Source of the DNA: Streptomyces genisteinicus
Lineage (GTDB): Bacteria; Actinomycetota; Actinomycetes; Streptomycetales; Streptomycetaceae
DNA: 64,000 nt
Direction of reading: 5' to 3'
Assembly (NCBI RefSeq): GCF_014489615.1
Contig: NZ_CP060825.1
Coordinates: 868,001-932,000 of the forward strand
Below the pieces are notes generated by a model. The model made no database searches. It saw nothing but the letters and a program-made list of their open reading frames with translations, and was not told the DNA's origin. Every line of letters begins with the position of its first letter. Position 1 is the stretch's first letter. A program made the position numbers and the translations under genes. Positions 34,101 through 42,420 of the stretch are shown piece by piece.

Positions 34101-34302
34101 GCAGGGAGGTGCCGGGGCTCTGGCGGGCGCCGGGCACGGCGCCGTAGAGGGCGAAGCAGACGGCGTCCAGCACGGAGGTCTTGCCGGCTCCGGTCTGTCC
34201 GTGGAGCAGGAAGAGCCCGGCCTTGGACAGGGTGTCGAAGTCGATCTCCTGGGTGCCGCCGAACGGCCCGAAGGCCGTGACGCTCATCCGGTGCAGCCTC
34301 AT
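31123..34302 (-). CDS. sbcC: SbcC, SMC-like ATPase of the SbcCD nuclease
   Basis: This 1059-residue protein has the N-terminal Walker A LLHGQTGAGKTSVLD (about residue 35). Long Ala/Arg/Glu coiled coils flank the zinc hook GEPCAVCGSAEHP (CxxC at about residue 520). The C-terminal half carries the ABC signature TATLSGGETFFASLAL and Walker B DTLFVDEGFGSLDE. With SbcD it cleaves hairpins and protein-blocked DNA ends. ATG 34302 overlaps the sbcD stop by 4 bp. The length matches Streptomyces SbcC. Confidence 0.95.
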   Translation of the reverse strand: MRLHRMSVTAFGPFGGTQEIDFDTLSKAGLFLLHGQTGAGKTSVLDAVCFALYGAVPGARQSPGTSLRSDHAEAGTPTGVTLELTLGERRLEITRNPAQPRPKARGTGFVTERARSRLREWDTAAGRWDALSTSHQEIGEEITQLIGMSREQFCQVVLLPQGDFARFLRADAEARGRLLGRLFDTRRFAAVEERLADLRRAAEAEVRSGDERLLALAHRMAQAAAGAAGDWPAPDHRPGDPGTAGVVLQWAAVARSGAREAYEVAEARAAAAAERYAAARAALDEVRELARLQRRYAETRRRSDALEEARPRHDALAADADRAGRADRVLPALRLRDEAARAHEAALASRERARAQLPPDLAGADAERLTGREHTLRRELGALESARRAEQRSAEITRERAGLDREARADEDALHEASAWLAGWEGRRARHIELIGAAQEAATRAEHLAGRLAGARDRLAAACERDELAARAERDEAGLRTLHTEVNAARAHWLDLKERRLQGIAAELAAALVPGEPCAVCGSAEHPVPARAEAGHVDRATEDAAYEASVRAERTRADAERDLAVIRESHAAAALRARAPGAAAPARERTSHAAVAAPAPGGGPEQAAAPGARGASGGAGTQGGGVPGPRGADSGPAAADLRAAVAELEQRHAEAYATAAGVHAEQEALERGEREHAERLEARRRAERSIAARLSRREAIDREQAAAEAELVRARGGSASVAEHAARLERRVALLAAAAEALRQVDAAEQRLEESGERLAEAARDAGFASPTEAAGAVLGERARREAEAAVESWRTEAAAVAERLAEEDARAAAALPGAVPETAEASAAAAEARTRDAAARLAGARERCAALDRLSADALREVRGLAPVRERYDRVARLAGLTAGTSAENERRMRLESYVLAARLEQVAAAATVRLQRMSSGRYTLVHSDARAGGRRAGLGLHVVDAWTGRERDTATLSGGETFFASLALALGLADVVTDEAGGTRLDTLFVDEGFGSLDEQTLDEVLDVLDSLRERDRSVGIVSHVGDLRRRIPVQLEVVKERSGSAVRLRTGDLPGD

Positions 34303-35465
34303 CCGGCCACCTCGCGGACCCCGGCGTCCACCCGGACGTCGTCGAACGCCCCGTGCAGCACGGCGCTTTCGTCGCCGTCCGGTCCGCTGCCGCCGCGGAC
34401 GTGAGCCACGAAGTCCTCCGCGATCTGCTGGTCGGACCGGCCCCGCAGGCGCCGCGCGTAGGAGTCCGCGGTGTCCTCGGGGGCCCGCTCCGGGGCGAAG
34501 ACGAGGCTGAGGACGTGCGGGAAGCGTGCGGCGAGGCGGGGCATCGGGTCCGCGGGGCGCACCGCGTCGGTGAGCGTGGCCTCGACGAACGACGCCTCGT
34601 GACGGGCGTGCCGGGGGTCGTCGAGCAGTTCGCCGAGCGTGCCGTGCAGCCGGGCGAGCGGCCGCGGCACGGGGCAGTCGATCCGTTCGGCCGTCACCTC
34701 CCCCCGGGCGTCCAGGTCGACGAGCCACATGGTCTTGCGGTGCGCCGCCTCGGAGAAGGAGTACGCGAGCGGGGAGCCCGAGTAGCGGATGCGGTCGGTG
34801 ACGGTCTGGGCGCCGTGGAGATGGCCGAGGGCCACGTAGTCGACGCCGTCGAAGACGCCGGCGGGGACGGCGGCGACTCCGCCGACGGTGATGTCGCGTT
34901 CGCTGTCGCTCTCCTGCCCGCCGGCGACGAAGGCGTGGGCGAGGACCACGGAGCGGGTGCCCGCCTCCCGGCCGGCGAGGTCCTCGCGCACGGACCGCAT
35001 GGCGGCGGCCAGCACCGCCTCGTGCGCGGTGCGTTCGGCGCCGAGCCGCTCCCGCACCAGGGCCGGTTCGAGGTAGGGCAGGCCGTAGCAGGCGACGGGC
35101 CCGTGGGCGTCGGCGAGCAGCACGGGCGCGGCACAGCCGGCCGGGTCGGTGCGCAGGTGGATGCCGGCCCGCTCGATCAGGCCCGCACCGACGCCGAGGC
35201 GGCGCGCGGAGTCGTGGTTGCCGGAGATCATCACCGTGGGGACGCCCGCGGCGGCGAGACGGTGGAGCGCGTCGTCGAAGAGCTCGACGGCGGCGAGCGG
35301 CGGGACGGCGCGGTCGTACACGTCGCCGGAGACGAGGACGGCGTCGACCTCGTGCTCGCGGACCGCGGCCACCAGGTGGTCGAGGAAGGCGGCCTGGGCG
35401 TCGAGCATGCTCACCCGGTGCAGCGAGCGCCCCAGGTGCCAGTCCGACGTGTGCAGGAGTCTCAT
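34299..35465 (-). CDS. sbcD: SbcD, Mre11-type exonuclease subunit
   Basis: This 388-residue metallophosphoesterase nuclease has the five motifs TSDWHLGRSLH (residues 6-16), VLVSGDVYDRAVPP, VMISGNHDSARRL, VVLAHAFVAGG and VALGHLHGAQT. It also has a C-terminal capping domain. It is the upstream gene of the coupled sbcD-sbcC pair, starting at ATG 35465. Confidence 0.96.
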   Translation of the reverse strand: MRLLHTSDWHLGRSLHRVSMLDAQAAFLDHLVAAVREHEVDAVLVSGDVYDRAVPPLAAVELFDDALHRLAAAGVPTVMISGNHDSARRLGVGAGLIERAGIHLRTDPAGCAAPVLLADAHGPVACYGLPYLEPALVRERLGAERTAHEAVLAAAMRSVREDLAGREAGTRSVVLAHAFVAGGQESDSERDITVGGVAAVPAGVFDGVDYVALGHLHGAQTVTDRIRYSGSPLAYSFSEAAHRKTMWLVDLDARGEVTAERIDCPVPRPLARLHGTLGELLDDPRHARHEASFVEATLTDAVRPADPMPRLAARFPHVLSLVFAPERAPEDTADSYARRLRGRSDQQIAEDFVAHVRGGSGPDGDESAVLHGAFDDVRVDAGVREVAG

Positions 35466-35708
35466 GATCGGTGAGCGTATCCGCGGGGTCGGACAGTGCG
35501 GGCGGGTTCGGGGCGGGACGTCCGGCCGCCGGGGCGGCCGCGGTGCCGGACCCGGTCGTCCGGCGCCGCGCCGGAGGCGCGCGCGGGCAGCGCGGCGCGC
35601 CCGCGCGGGAGCCGGAACGCTCCGGGCCGGCCGGGTCCGGGCGCGGGCGGCCCGGTCCGTGCGCGCCGGAGGGCGGCGGACGGGGCCGGGGGACGGGAGC
35701 GGCGCCGG

Positions 35709-36335
35709 TCAGGCATCGCCGTACGCCTCGCCGCCGATCTCCAGCCGGGCCGTGCCGACCGTGGCGTCGGCGAGCCACGCCCGGAACGCGTCCACGTCGG
35801 CGTCGGGCAGTCCCACCTCGATGGCGACCTCGTCGGCGTAGGTGACCCGGCGCACGTCGCGGCCGGTGGCCCTCAGGTCGTTCTCGACCTTGCCGGCCCG
35901 CTGGTGGTCGACGGTGACGTGGACGATCCGGAACCGGGTGCGGACCACGGTGCCGAGGGCGTCCAGGGCCTCGCCGACCGCTCCCCCGTAGGCGCGGATG
36001 AGTCCGCCCGCGCCGAGCTTCACCCCGCCGTAGTAGCGGGTGACGACGGCCGCCGTGTACCGGACCTCGCGCCGCAGGAGCATCTGGAGCATCGGCACAC
36101 CGGCCGTGCCGCCGGGCTCGCCGTCGTCGCTCGCCTTCTGCACGGCGGCGTCCGCGCCGACGACGTAGGCGAAGCAGTTGTGCGTGGCCGCCGGGTGCTG
36201 CGCGCGGACGCGGGCGACGAACGCCTGGGCCTCCTCCTCGGTGGCCGCGGGCGCGAGCGAGCAGAGGAAGCGCGAGCGGTTGATCTCGGTCTCGTGGACG
36301 CCCTCGCGGGCGACCGTCCGGTACTGGTCCTGCAT
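35709..36335 (-). CDS. YigZ/IMPACT family protein
   Basis: This 208-residue protein has the IMPACT N-terminal domain with INRSRFLCSLAPAATEEEA and the signature DDGEPGGTAGVPMLQMLL. TRYYGGVKLGAGGLIRAYG and a C-terminal DUF1949 domain follow. The family has a role related to translation regulation in eukaryotes and an unclear role in bacteria. The start is ATG 36335. The 243-bp gap to sbcD is GC-rich, and I see no gene in it. Confidence 0.92.
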   Translation of the reverse strand: MQDQYRTVAREGVHETEINRSRFLCSLAPAATEEEAQAFVARVRAQHPAATHNCFAYVVGADAAVQKASDDGEPGGTAGVPMLQMLLRREVRYTAAVVTRYYGGVKLGAGGLIRAYGGAVGEALDALGTVVRTRFRIVHVTVDHQRAGKVENDLRATGRDVRRVTYADEVAIEVGLPDADVDAFRAWLADATVGTARLEIGGEAYGDA

Positions 36336-36582
36336 CCCGCCACCCTATGCGGGCGTCCGGCACGGTCCGGTCGCGGGGGAACGAGGGGCGCCGGGGGCAG
36401 CGCGGCGGACGGGGCGGCCCCGGGGGCGGGGCGGTCGACGGGGCGGGCCCGGGGCGGCGGGACAGGGCGGGCCGGGGGCGGCGGGACAGGGCGGGCCGGG
36501 GGCGGCGCGGCGGAGGAGGCGGGCGCCGCCTCCGTGGCGGGTACGCGGGAATGCGGGGCGCCGGGGGCGGGTTGTCCGGGGC

Positions 36583-36990
36583 ATGTACGCAGACGACGAG
36601 ACGATCCGCCGCATCCTCACCGGCACCGGCGACACCTGGGCGGTGGTGGGCCTGTCGGACAACCGGTCGCGCGCCGCGTACGGCGTGGCGCAGGTCCTCC
36701 AGCGCTTCGGCAAGCGGGTGGTGCCCGTGCACCCGAAGGCCGAGACGGTCCACGGGGAGCAGGGCTACGCGTCGCTCGCGGACGTCCCGTTCCCCGTCGA
36801 CGTGGTGGACGTCTTCGTCAACTCCGGCCTGGCCGGGCAGGTGGCGGACGAGGCGGTCGCGGCAGGTGCGAAGGCCGTCTGGTTCCAGCTCGGCGTGGTC
36901 GACCCGGAGGCGTACGCCCGCACCCGCCAGGCCGGTCTCGACATGGTGATGGACCGCTGCCCGGCGATCGAGATTCCCCGGCTGGGCTGA
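36583..36990 (+). CDS. CoA-binding domain protein (YccU-like)
   Basis: This 135-residue Rossmann protein has TWAVVGLSDNRSRAAYGVA near the N-terminus, VVPVHPKAE, and DVVDVFVNSGLAGQVADEA. It matches the stand-alone CoA-binding family related to succinyl-CoA ligase alpha. The start is ATG 36583. The upstream 247 bp include a twice-repeated GGGCGGCGGGACAGGGCGGG motif (about 36455-36500) and nothing else that I can name. Confidence 0.92.
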   Translation: MYADDETIRRILTGTGDTWAVVGLSDNRSRAAYGVAQVLQRFGKRVVPVHPKAETVHGEQGYASLADVPFPVDVVDVFVNSGLAGQVADEAVAAGAKAVWFQLGVVDPEAYARTRQAGLDMVMDRCPAIEIPRLG

Positions 36991-37021
36991 GCCCCGCGCG
37001 GCGGCCGCCGGCCACCGGGCG

Positions 37022-37576
37022 TCAGACGCCCAGCCCGTCGACGACCACCGCGCCGGGCAGGCCGGCGAACGCCTTGCCGGGCACGATCAGCTTGCCGCGC
37101 CTGCGGCCGCTGCCGACCAGGACCCACTCGGTGTCCACGACCGCCGCGTCGACCAGCAGCTGCCAGTCGGCCGGCAGCCCGATCGGTGTGATCCCGCCGT
37201 ACTCCATGCCGGTGCCGCCGGTCGCCGCCTCCAGGGTCGCGAACCTGACCTTGCGCGCGCCGAGACGGCGGCGGACCTCGCCGTTGACGTCGACCCGGGA
37301 ACGGGAGAGGACGACGCACGCGGCGGTGGTGGTCTCGCCGCCGCGCGTGCCCGCCACGACGACGCAGTTCGCGGACGTGTCCAGGAGTTCGAGGCCGTAG
37401 TGCTCGGTGAAGACCGCCGTGTCGGCGAGTCCGGGGTCGGTGTCGACGTACAGCAACTGGTCGGCGGGGACCTGCCCCTGCCAGTCGCGGACCGCCGCGG
37501 CGACCGGCCGGATCAGGACGTCGAGGCATGCGGGGGCCGGCGTGGCGTGGTCGAAGGACCCGATGGGTGCGCGCAT
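37022..37576 (-). CDS. YbaK/ProX-type aminoacyl-tRNA deacylase
   Basis: This 184-residue protein has a YbaK fold, with ANCVVVAGTRGGETTTAACVV, RKVRFATLEAATGGTGMEYGGITPIGLP and WVLVGSGRRRGKLIVPG. The lysine common to the family and the GGITPIG loop are present. Such proteins hydrolyse mischarged aminoacyl-tRNA. The start chosen is ATG 37576 (MRAPIGSFDHA); a start ten codons upstream is possible. Confidence 0.9.
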   Translation of the reverse strand: MRAPIGSFDHATPAPACLDVLIRPVAAAVRDWQGQVPADQLLYVDTDPGLADTAVFTEHYGLELLDTSANCVVVAGTRGGETTTAACVVLSRSRVDVNGEVRRRLGARKVRFATLEAATGGTGMEYGGITPIGLPADWQLLVDAAVVDTEWVLVGSGRRRGKLIVPGKAFAGLPGAVVVDGLGV

Positions 37577-37661
37577 CCGGCGCACGCTAACAGCGCCGCG
37601 CGTCACGGGTGCCGTCCGTCCGCGACTCGGACGGACGGCCCCGGACCGGCCGCCGTCCTGC

Positions 37662-37694
37662 CGGCTGTCGGCTGTCGGCTGTCGGCTGTCGGCT
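37662..37694. repeat. 7-bp tandem repeat, 4.7 copies
   Basis: CGGCTGT is repeated from 37662 to 37694 without any mismatch. The array ends at the first base of the acyltransferase stop codon (minus strand, 37694-37696). It lies outside coding sequence but would be the 3' end of the acyltransferase message. Confidence 0.85.
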
Positions 37695-38452
37695 CAGACC
37701 TCGTCCAGGTCGGCGAGCGCCAGCAGCTGTTCGGGCGTGACGCCTTCGGGGACCGGCACGGGCGCCGGTGTCCGCAGCGGCGGCTGCCAGCCCTCGGTCT
37801 CGTCCCAGCTGCGGACGATCCTCGCTGGCGCGCCCGCGACGACGGCGTGGTCGGGGACCTCGCCCCGCACGACGGCGCCCGCCGCGACGACCACGTTGCG
37901 GCCGAGCCGCGCCCCGGGAAGAATCACCGCGCCCGTGCCGAGCCAGCAGCCCGGGCCGATCTCGACCGGTTCGGCGCGCGGCCACTGCTTGCCGACCGGC
38001 TGCCCCGGGTCGTCGTAACTGTGGTTCGTGGACGTGATGTAGACGTACGGGCCGCAGTACGTGTCCGAGCCGATGGTCACACGGGTGTCGGCGATCACGT
38101 GGCTGCCGCGTCCGAGGACGACCCCGTCGCCCAGGGTCAGGATCGGGTCGGGGCCGAGATCCAGGCCGGGCATCATCCCGGCGGTGAGCGTCACCTGCTC
38201 CGCGATGATGCAGTGGCCGCCGAGCTCGATCCAGCGCTCGCCGAAGACGGTCCCCTGCGGGAACGCGAGCCGGGTGCCGTCCCCGATGCTCCGGAACCGC
38301 AGGCGCCCGGGGTGCTCGGCGGTGACCGAACCCGCCTCCTGCACCCAGCGCCAGCCGCGGTGGACGACGCGCGTGAGGACGCGGCGGCGCCGGACGCCGA
38401 AGCTGGAGGAGGTGTCGCGGTTCGTGGGCACCCGCTCACGGTAGTCGGCCAC
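37694..38452 (-). CDS. Hexapeptide-repeat acyltransferase
   Basis: This 252-residue protein has a left-handed beta-helix with repeated I/V-G-x-x-x units (VVLGRGSHVIADTRVTIGSD, GCWLGTGAVILPGARLG, VVAAGAVVRG). The acyltransferase-type segment STNHSYDDPGQPVG carries the likely catalytic histidine. The ending VAGAPARIVR is typical of maltose/galactoside acetyltransferase-like proteins. The start could be GTG 38452 or GTG 38431. The substrate is unknown. Confidence 0.87.
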   Translation of the reverse strand: MADYRERVPTNRDTSSSFGVRRRRVLTRVVHRGWRWVQEAGSVTAEHPGRLRFRSIGDGTRLAFPQGTVFGERWIELGGHCIIAEQVTLTAGMMPGLDLGPDPILTLGDGVVLGRGSHVIADTRVTIGSDTYCGPYVYITSTNHSYDDPGQPVGKQWPRAEPVEIGPGCWLGTGAVILPGARLGRNVVVAAGAVVRGEVPDHAVVAGAPARIVRSWDETEGWQPPLRTPAPVPVPEGVTPEQLLALADLDEV

Positions 38453-38895
38453 CGCCCGGCCGACCGGCGGACGGGGCTGTGACGTTCACCCCAGCGCCGC
38501 CCCGGGCGCACGCCGCCCACCCCCCGCCCGGGGGCGCGCCGCGCACGTCCGCACCTCCCCGAGGGGGCGCACGTCCGGCTGCGCGCCTCCCCTCGCGGAG
38601 CGCGCGTTCCCCGCTCCTCCCCTCCTCACGGGGCGCGCACCTATCACGTCCACGCGCCCCCGCGCGCGACTTCCGGCGCAACTCCACCGTTCTGTGGACA
38701 GTGCCCGTGCTTCGGGCGTCGCCTGAGACGCCCGTGACTAGCATGAGCACCGCATGAACACGGTTGATCACCGTTGGTGATCGCGTCAACTCCCCACCGC
38801 GGTGGGGTCCGTGACATGCGGACGGCCGCAAGTGCGCCGATCGGCCGCCCCCCACAGCGTGTACGTGCCGCATTCGAGCAGCGAGGGATCGCGGA
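38453..38895. other. 443-bp region upstream of the conservon
   Basis: The first 240 bp are GC-rich with repeated GGGGCGC and CGCACCT-like words, and no gene is convincing. From about 38690 the composition changes and a promoter for the conservon is likely. A 7-bp dyad lies at 38766-38782. Confidence 0.6.
38766..38782. promoter_or_regulatory. Dyad upstream of the conservon
   Basis: GATCACC-GTT-GGTGATC is a perfect 7-bp inverted repeat 113 bp before the cvnA ATG. Its place in the presumed promoter region suggests a regulator site. Confidence 0.6.
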
Positions 38896-41517
38896 ATGTC
38901 AGTCTCAGCCTCATCCCAGCCCCGCAGAGGCCGCGCGCATCGGCCGCCACCCGTCGCGGTGCCCTCCGCCGCCCTGGCCGCTGCCGCCGTCGCCGGCGCC
39001 GCCGTGACCCTCGCCGCCCCGGACGCGGCCGGCCCGTGGGTCGCGGCGACCGCCTGCGCCGCCTGGCTCTGCCTGGCCGCCGCCGCGGTCACCGCGACGC
39101 TGGCGCTGCGCCGCGAGCGGGCCGCGGCCGACGCCGCGGGCGGCGAGCTGCGGACGGTCCGCTCGCGCTCCGACGGACTGACGGCCGAGGCCTCCCACCT
39201 GGTGAACGTGACGCTCCCGTCCCTGGTCAAGCAGTTGCGGGACGGCGAGGCCCCCGAGGAGGCGCTCGCCTCGGCGACACCGCCCAAGGACCCCCAACTG
39301 CGGCGTGTACTGCACGCGTTCGGCATGGAGACGGGGGCGTCGGAACAGCGCGCCCGGGGTTCGGCGGCCAACGCGGCGCGGGCGGTCCGGCAGTTGGCCC
39401 TGGCGGCCGACGGGGTCGACCGCCTCACCTCGGTGACGCTGCCCACGGCGGTGGCCCATCTGCGCCGGGGCGCGTCGGCCGAGACCGTGCTCGGCGAGCT
39501 CGAACTCCCCGCCGACCCGCGGCTGCGGGTGCTCGCCGACTCGGCCGTGCGCGAACTGGCGCTCGGCGAGCGCCGCGCCGCGGCTGCGCAGGAGGCGAGC
39601 GCCAAGGCCCTCAGCCGCGTCCAGGCCAAGGCGGTGTCCATGCTCGCCGACCTGCGCGAGATGCAGGACCGTTACGGCGAGGAGGTGTTCGGGGACCTGC
39701 TGCGCCTGGACCACAACACGGCGCAGCTCGGACTGCTGACCGACCGGCTCGCCCTGCTGATGGGCGGCCGGGCGAGCCGGGCGTGGAACCGGCCGATCCC
39801 GATGGAGAGCATCCTGCGCGGCGCCGTGGGCCGGATCGCCGCCTACCGGCGGGTGCGGCTGCACTCGTCCAGCACCGCGGCCGTCGTCGGCTTCGCCGCC
39901 GAGGGCGTGATGCACCTGCTCGCCGAGCTGATGGACAACGCGGCCACCTTCTCGCCCCCCGTCGACGAGGTCCACGTGTACGTGGAGGAGCGCACCGCCG
40001 GGATCGTGGTCACGATCGAGGACAGCGGCCTGAAGATGGCGGGCGCGGCGCTGCGCCGGGCCGAGGAGGCGGTGTCGGGCCGGGTCACCGACCTGGCGCA
40101 CCTCCAGGGCACCCGGCTCGGGCTCACCGTGGTGGGGCGGCTGGCCGCCAAGTACGGGATGAGCGTCAGCTTCCGGCCGTCGTCGCGCGGCGGGACCGGC
40201 GTGGTCGTGCTCTTCCCCTCGCAACTGCTGGCCAAGCCGCGGGACGAGGAGGACGAGGACCTGGCCCGCCCGCTCCCGGCCTCCTCCGCCCCGGCCGCGC
40301 CGACGGCCACCGGGTCGGGCACGTCCCCGTCCGGCGGACCGGTCCCCGGGGCGCGGGAACCGGGCGGGTATCCGGCCCCGGCCGATGCCGCCTCCTGGGC
40401 CGCCGGCGACGGGACGCAGGGCGGGCAGGGCGGCTTCGCCGCCGCGCACCCGGTGGACCTCGGTGACCCCACGGCGGCGGGAGCGGCCGCCTGGGCCGGG
40501 CCCCTCGTGGAACCGGCGCACCCGCCCCTCGTGGAACCGGCGCACCCCGGTACGGACGCCTGGGGGGCGTCCGCGGTGGGCGACACGCTCCTCGGGCAGG
40601 GGTCCTGGGCGGACGCGCCCGGCGCGCACGCCGGCTCCGGCGCGCCGGGCGCGGAGAGCTTCAGACGGGCTCCGCACGACGCGCACCCGGCGGCGGCCGG
40701 GGGCGCCTTCACCACGCCGCCGGCCGCAGCGCACGGCACGGACGGGTACGCCCTCACCCCGGCCGCGGCGCACGGCACGGACGGCCGGACCGCCGCGTAC
40801 GCCCGCCCCGACCACACGGCGCCCTTCACCGTCACCCCCGCCCCGGACGCGACCGGTTACACCGTCACTCCGGCGGAGGCGGACGGCACCGGGGGCTACA
40901 CCGTCACCCCCACCGACCCGAACGGCACCGGCGGCTTCACCGTCACCCCCGCGGACGCGCACGGCACCGAGGGCTACACCGTCACCCCCGCCCACCCGAA
41001 CGGGACGGAAGGCTTCACCGTGACCGCGGCGGGCCCGGCGGTGTCCGGTGCGGCCGCCGGGTCCGCCGCACCCGCGGGGGCGCCGGCGGCGCCCCTCGTA
41101 CCGGAGCCGTACTCCCCGGCGCCGTTCCCGGCCCAGGCCCCCGTACGCGGTGTCGCCACGGCGGGCGGTCTGCCCGTACGGCCCCCGGGGCGCACCATGG
41201 CCGCCGCGGACCGTGGCCGGGGCGACGCCTCGCCTCCGGCGCGTACCGCGCCCGTCAGGGACGCCGGTTCCGGGTTCGAAGCCTTCGCGCGCTCGGTCGG
41301 CGGCCGGCGGCGCTCCCTCGGCGCGGGCGGCACCGCGGGCGCCTACGACGCGACGCCCGCAGCGGGGACGTACCTCCCCGACGGCTCCGCCGGGCAGCCG
41401 CCGCCGGAGTCCGCTGCCCCGTCCGGGCCGTACGCCGGACCGGCCGCGTCCGCCCCGGACGCGCCCCGCCCGCTGCCCGAGCCGCGGACCCCGCACGACC
41501 CGCAGGGCGGCCCCTGA
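38896..41517 (+). CDS. cvnA: CvnA, conservon sensor-kinase-like membrane protein
   Basis: This 873-residue protein has two N-terminal membrane segments (residues about 25-45 and 50-70) and a long helical region (VTLPSLVKQLRDGE). An HATPase domain follows with N-box LLAELMDNAATFSPP, GLTVVGRLAAKYGMSVSF and GTGVVVLFP. A 400-residue Ala/Gly/Pro-rich tail carries five 13-residue TVTP repeats and a duplicated LVEPAHP. CvnA proteins are membrane kinase-like partners of the CvnB-D GTPase system. There is no standard H-box histidine of a classical kinase. The start is ATG 38896. Confidence 0.92.
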   Translation: MSVSASSQPRRGRAHRPPPVAVPSAALAAAAVAGAAVTLAAPDAAGPWVAATACAAWLCLAAAAVTATLALRRERAAADAAGGELRTVRSRSDGLTAEASHLVNVTLPSLVKQLRDGEAPEEALASATPPKDPQLRRVLHAFGMETGASEQRARGSAANAARAVRQLALAADGVDRLTSVTLPTAVAHLRRGASAETVLGELELPADPRLRVLADSAVRELALGERRAAAAQEASAKALSRVQAKAVSMLADLREMQDRYGEEVFGDLLRLDHNTAQLGLLTDRLALLMGGRASRAWNRPIPMESILRGAVGRIAAYRRVRLHSSSTAAVVGFAAEGVMHLLAELMDNAATFSPPVDEVHVYVEERTAGIVVTIEDSGLKMAGAALRRAEEAVSGRVTDLAHLQGTRLGLTVVGRLAAKYGMSVSFRPSSRGGTGVVVLFPSQLLAKPRDEEDEDLARPLPASSAPAAPTATGSGTSPSGGPVPGAREPGGYPAPADAASWAAGDGTQGGQGGFAAAHPVDLGDPTAAGAAAWAGPLVEPAHPPLVEPAHPGTDAWGASAVGDTLLGQGSWADAPGAHAGSGAPGAESFRRAPHDAHPAAAGGAFTTPPAAAHGTDGYALTPAAAHGTDGRTAAYARPDHTAPFTVTPAPDATGYTVTPAEADGTGGYTVTPTDPNGTGGFTVTPADAHGTEGYTVTPAHPNGTEGFTVTAAGPAVSGAAAGSAAPAGAPAAPLVPEPYSPAPFPAQAPVRGVATAGGLPVRPPGRTMAAADRGRGDASPPARTAPVRDAGSGFEAFARSVGGRRRSLGAGGTAGAYDATPAAGTYLPDGSAGQPPPESAAPSGPYAGPAASAPDAPRPLPEPRTPHDPQGGP
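40825..41034 (+). repeat. 39-bp tandem repeats in the cvnA tail
   Basis: Units begin at 40858, 40897, 40936, 40975 and 41014, all exactly 39 bp apart, encoding (Y/F)TVTPxxxxGT(G/E)G. A related 33-bp unit at 40825 precedes them. The last unit is degenerate. The reading frame is kept throughout. Confidence 0.85.
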
Positions 41518-41641
41518 CCGGGGTGCGCGGACCTTTCCGCGCGCCCCGGACGACCGGCATCTCTCCCGCAGTACGACACCGTGAGACAGGAGGCACGGGC
41601 GGCGGCCCGCAGAGCGGGAGCCGTGCCGCCCGGCGTACACC

Positions 41642-42061
41642 ATGCAGACGACCGACAACAGCCTCACCTGGCTTCTGGAAGGCCTGCTCGACACGACCCC
41701 GGGGACGCGGCACGGGCTCGTGCTGTCGCGGGACGGACTGAAGCTGTGCTGGACCCGCCATCTGACACTCGACCAGGCCGACCAGCTGGCCGCGATCTGC
41801 TCCGGCATCCAGGCCCTGGCCCAGGGCGCGTCCGTGGAGTTCGGCGACGGGACGGGCGGCGTGCGGCATTCGATGACGGAGTTCCACGGCGGTCTGCTCT
41901 TCATCGTGGAGGCCGGGGCGGGTGCCCATCTCGCCGTGGTCGCCGAGGGGGACGCCGACCCGGGCATGATCGGCCACCGGATGACCGAGCTCGTCGAGCA
42001 GATCGGCGACCGTCTGCGCGCCGAGCCGCGGCTGCCCGCCCAGGAGACCCCTCTCTCATGA
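41642..42061 (+). CDS. cvnB: CvnB, roadblock/LC7 protein
   Basis: This 139-residue roadblock/LC7 protein (LTWLLEGLLDTTPGTRHGLVLSRDG split over residues 8-32, LAAICSGIQALAQGASVEFG, EFHGGLLFIVEAG) probably acts as the regulator of the CvnD GTPase, as MglB does for MglA. The start is ATG 41642. The stop overlaps cvnC as ATGA. A 124-bp gap follows cvnA. Confidence 0.94.
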   Translation: MQTTDNSLTWLLEGLLDTTPGTRHGLVLSRDGLKLCWTRHLTLDQADQLAAICSGIQALAQGASVEFGDGTGGVRHSMTEFHGGLLFIVEAGAGAHLAVVAEGDADPGMIGHRMTELVEQIGDRLRAEPRLPAQETPLS

Positions 42062-42420
42062 CCCGCCGTCCCGTCGACGTCGGCGTGCCGGAGCGGCTCT
42101 ACACCGTCACCGGCGGCCGCAGCCGGGCCGTGGACGACTCGTTCGACCTGGTCACCCTGATCGTCGCCGAGTGCGCGCCCTCGGCCGGCATGCCCTCGGA
42201 GCACATCAGGATCCTGCGGCTCTGCCGCACGCCGACGGCGGTGGTCGAGCTCTCCGCCGACCTCGGCATGCCGGTGACCGTCGTACGCATCCTGCTGGGC
42301 GACCTGCTCGCCACCGGACGCGTCACCGCACGCCATCCGCCCCCGCCCGCCGGTGGCTCCTTCCCGCTGCCCGACTCCGCCCTCCTGAAGGAGGTTCTCG
42401 TTGGACTCCGCAACCTCTGA
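42058..42420 (+). CDS. cvnC: CvnC, DUF742 protein
   Basis: This 120-residue DUF742 protein (RLYTVTGGRSRAV, LVTLIVAE, HIRILRLCRTPTAVVELSADL, LPVTVVRILLGDLLATGRV with M for L) resembles a winged helix and connects CvnA/B to the GTPase. ATG 42058 overlaps the cvnB stop, and its 3' end overlaps the cvnD start by 20 bp. Confidence 0.93.
   Translation: MTRRPVDVGVPERLYTVTGGRSRAVDDSFDLVTLIVAECAPSAGMPSEHIRILRLCRTPTAVVELSADLGMPVTVVRILLGDLLATGRVTARHPPPPAGGSFPLPDSALLKEVLVGLRNL

Noticed and set aside
34303..36753. Open frame continuing upstream of sbcC through sbcD and YigZ
   Set aside because: It is a stop-free shadow frame; SbcC homology begins exactly at ATG 34302, and the upstream DNA is occupied by sbcD and the YigZ gene.
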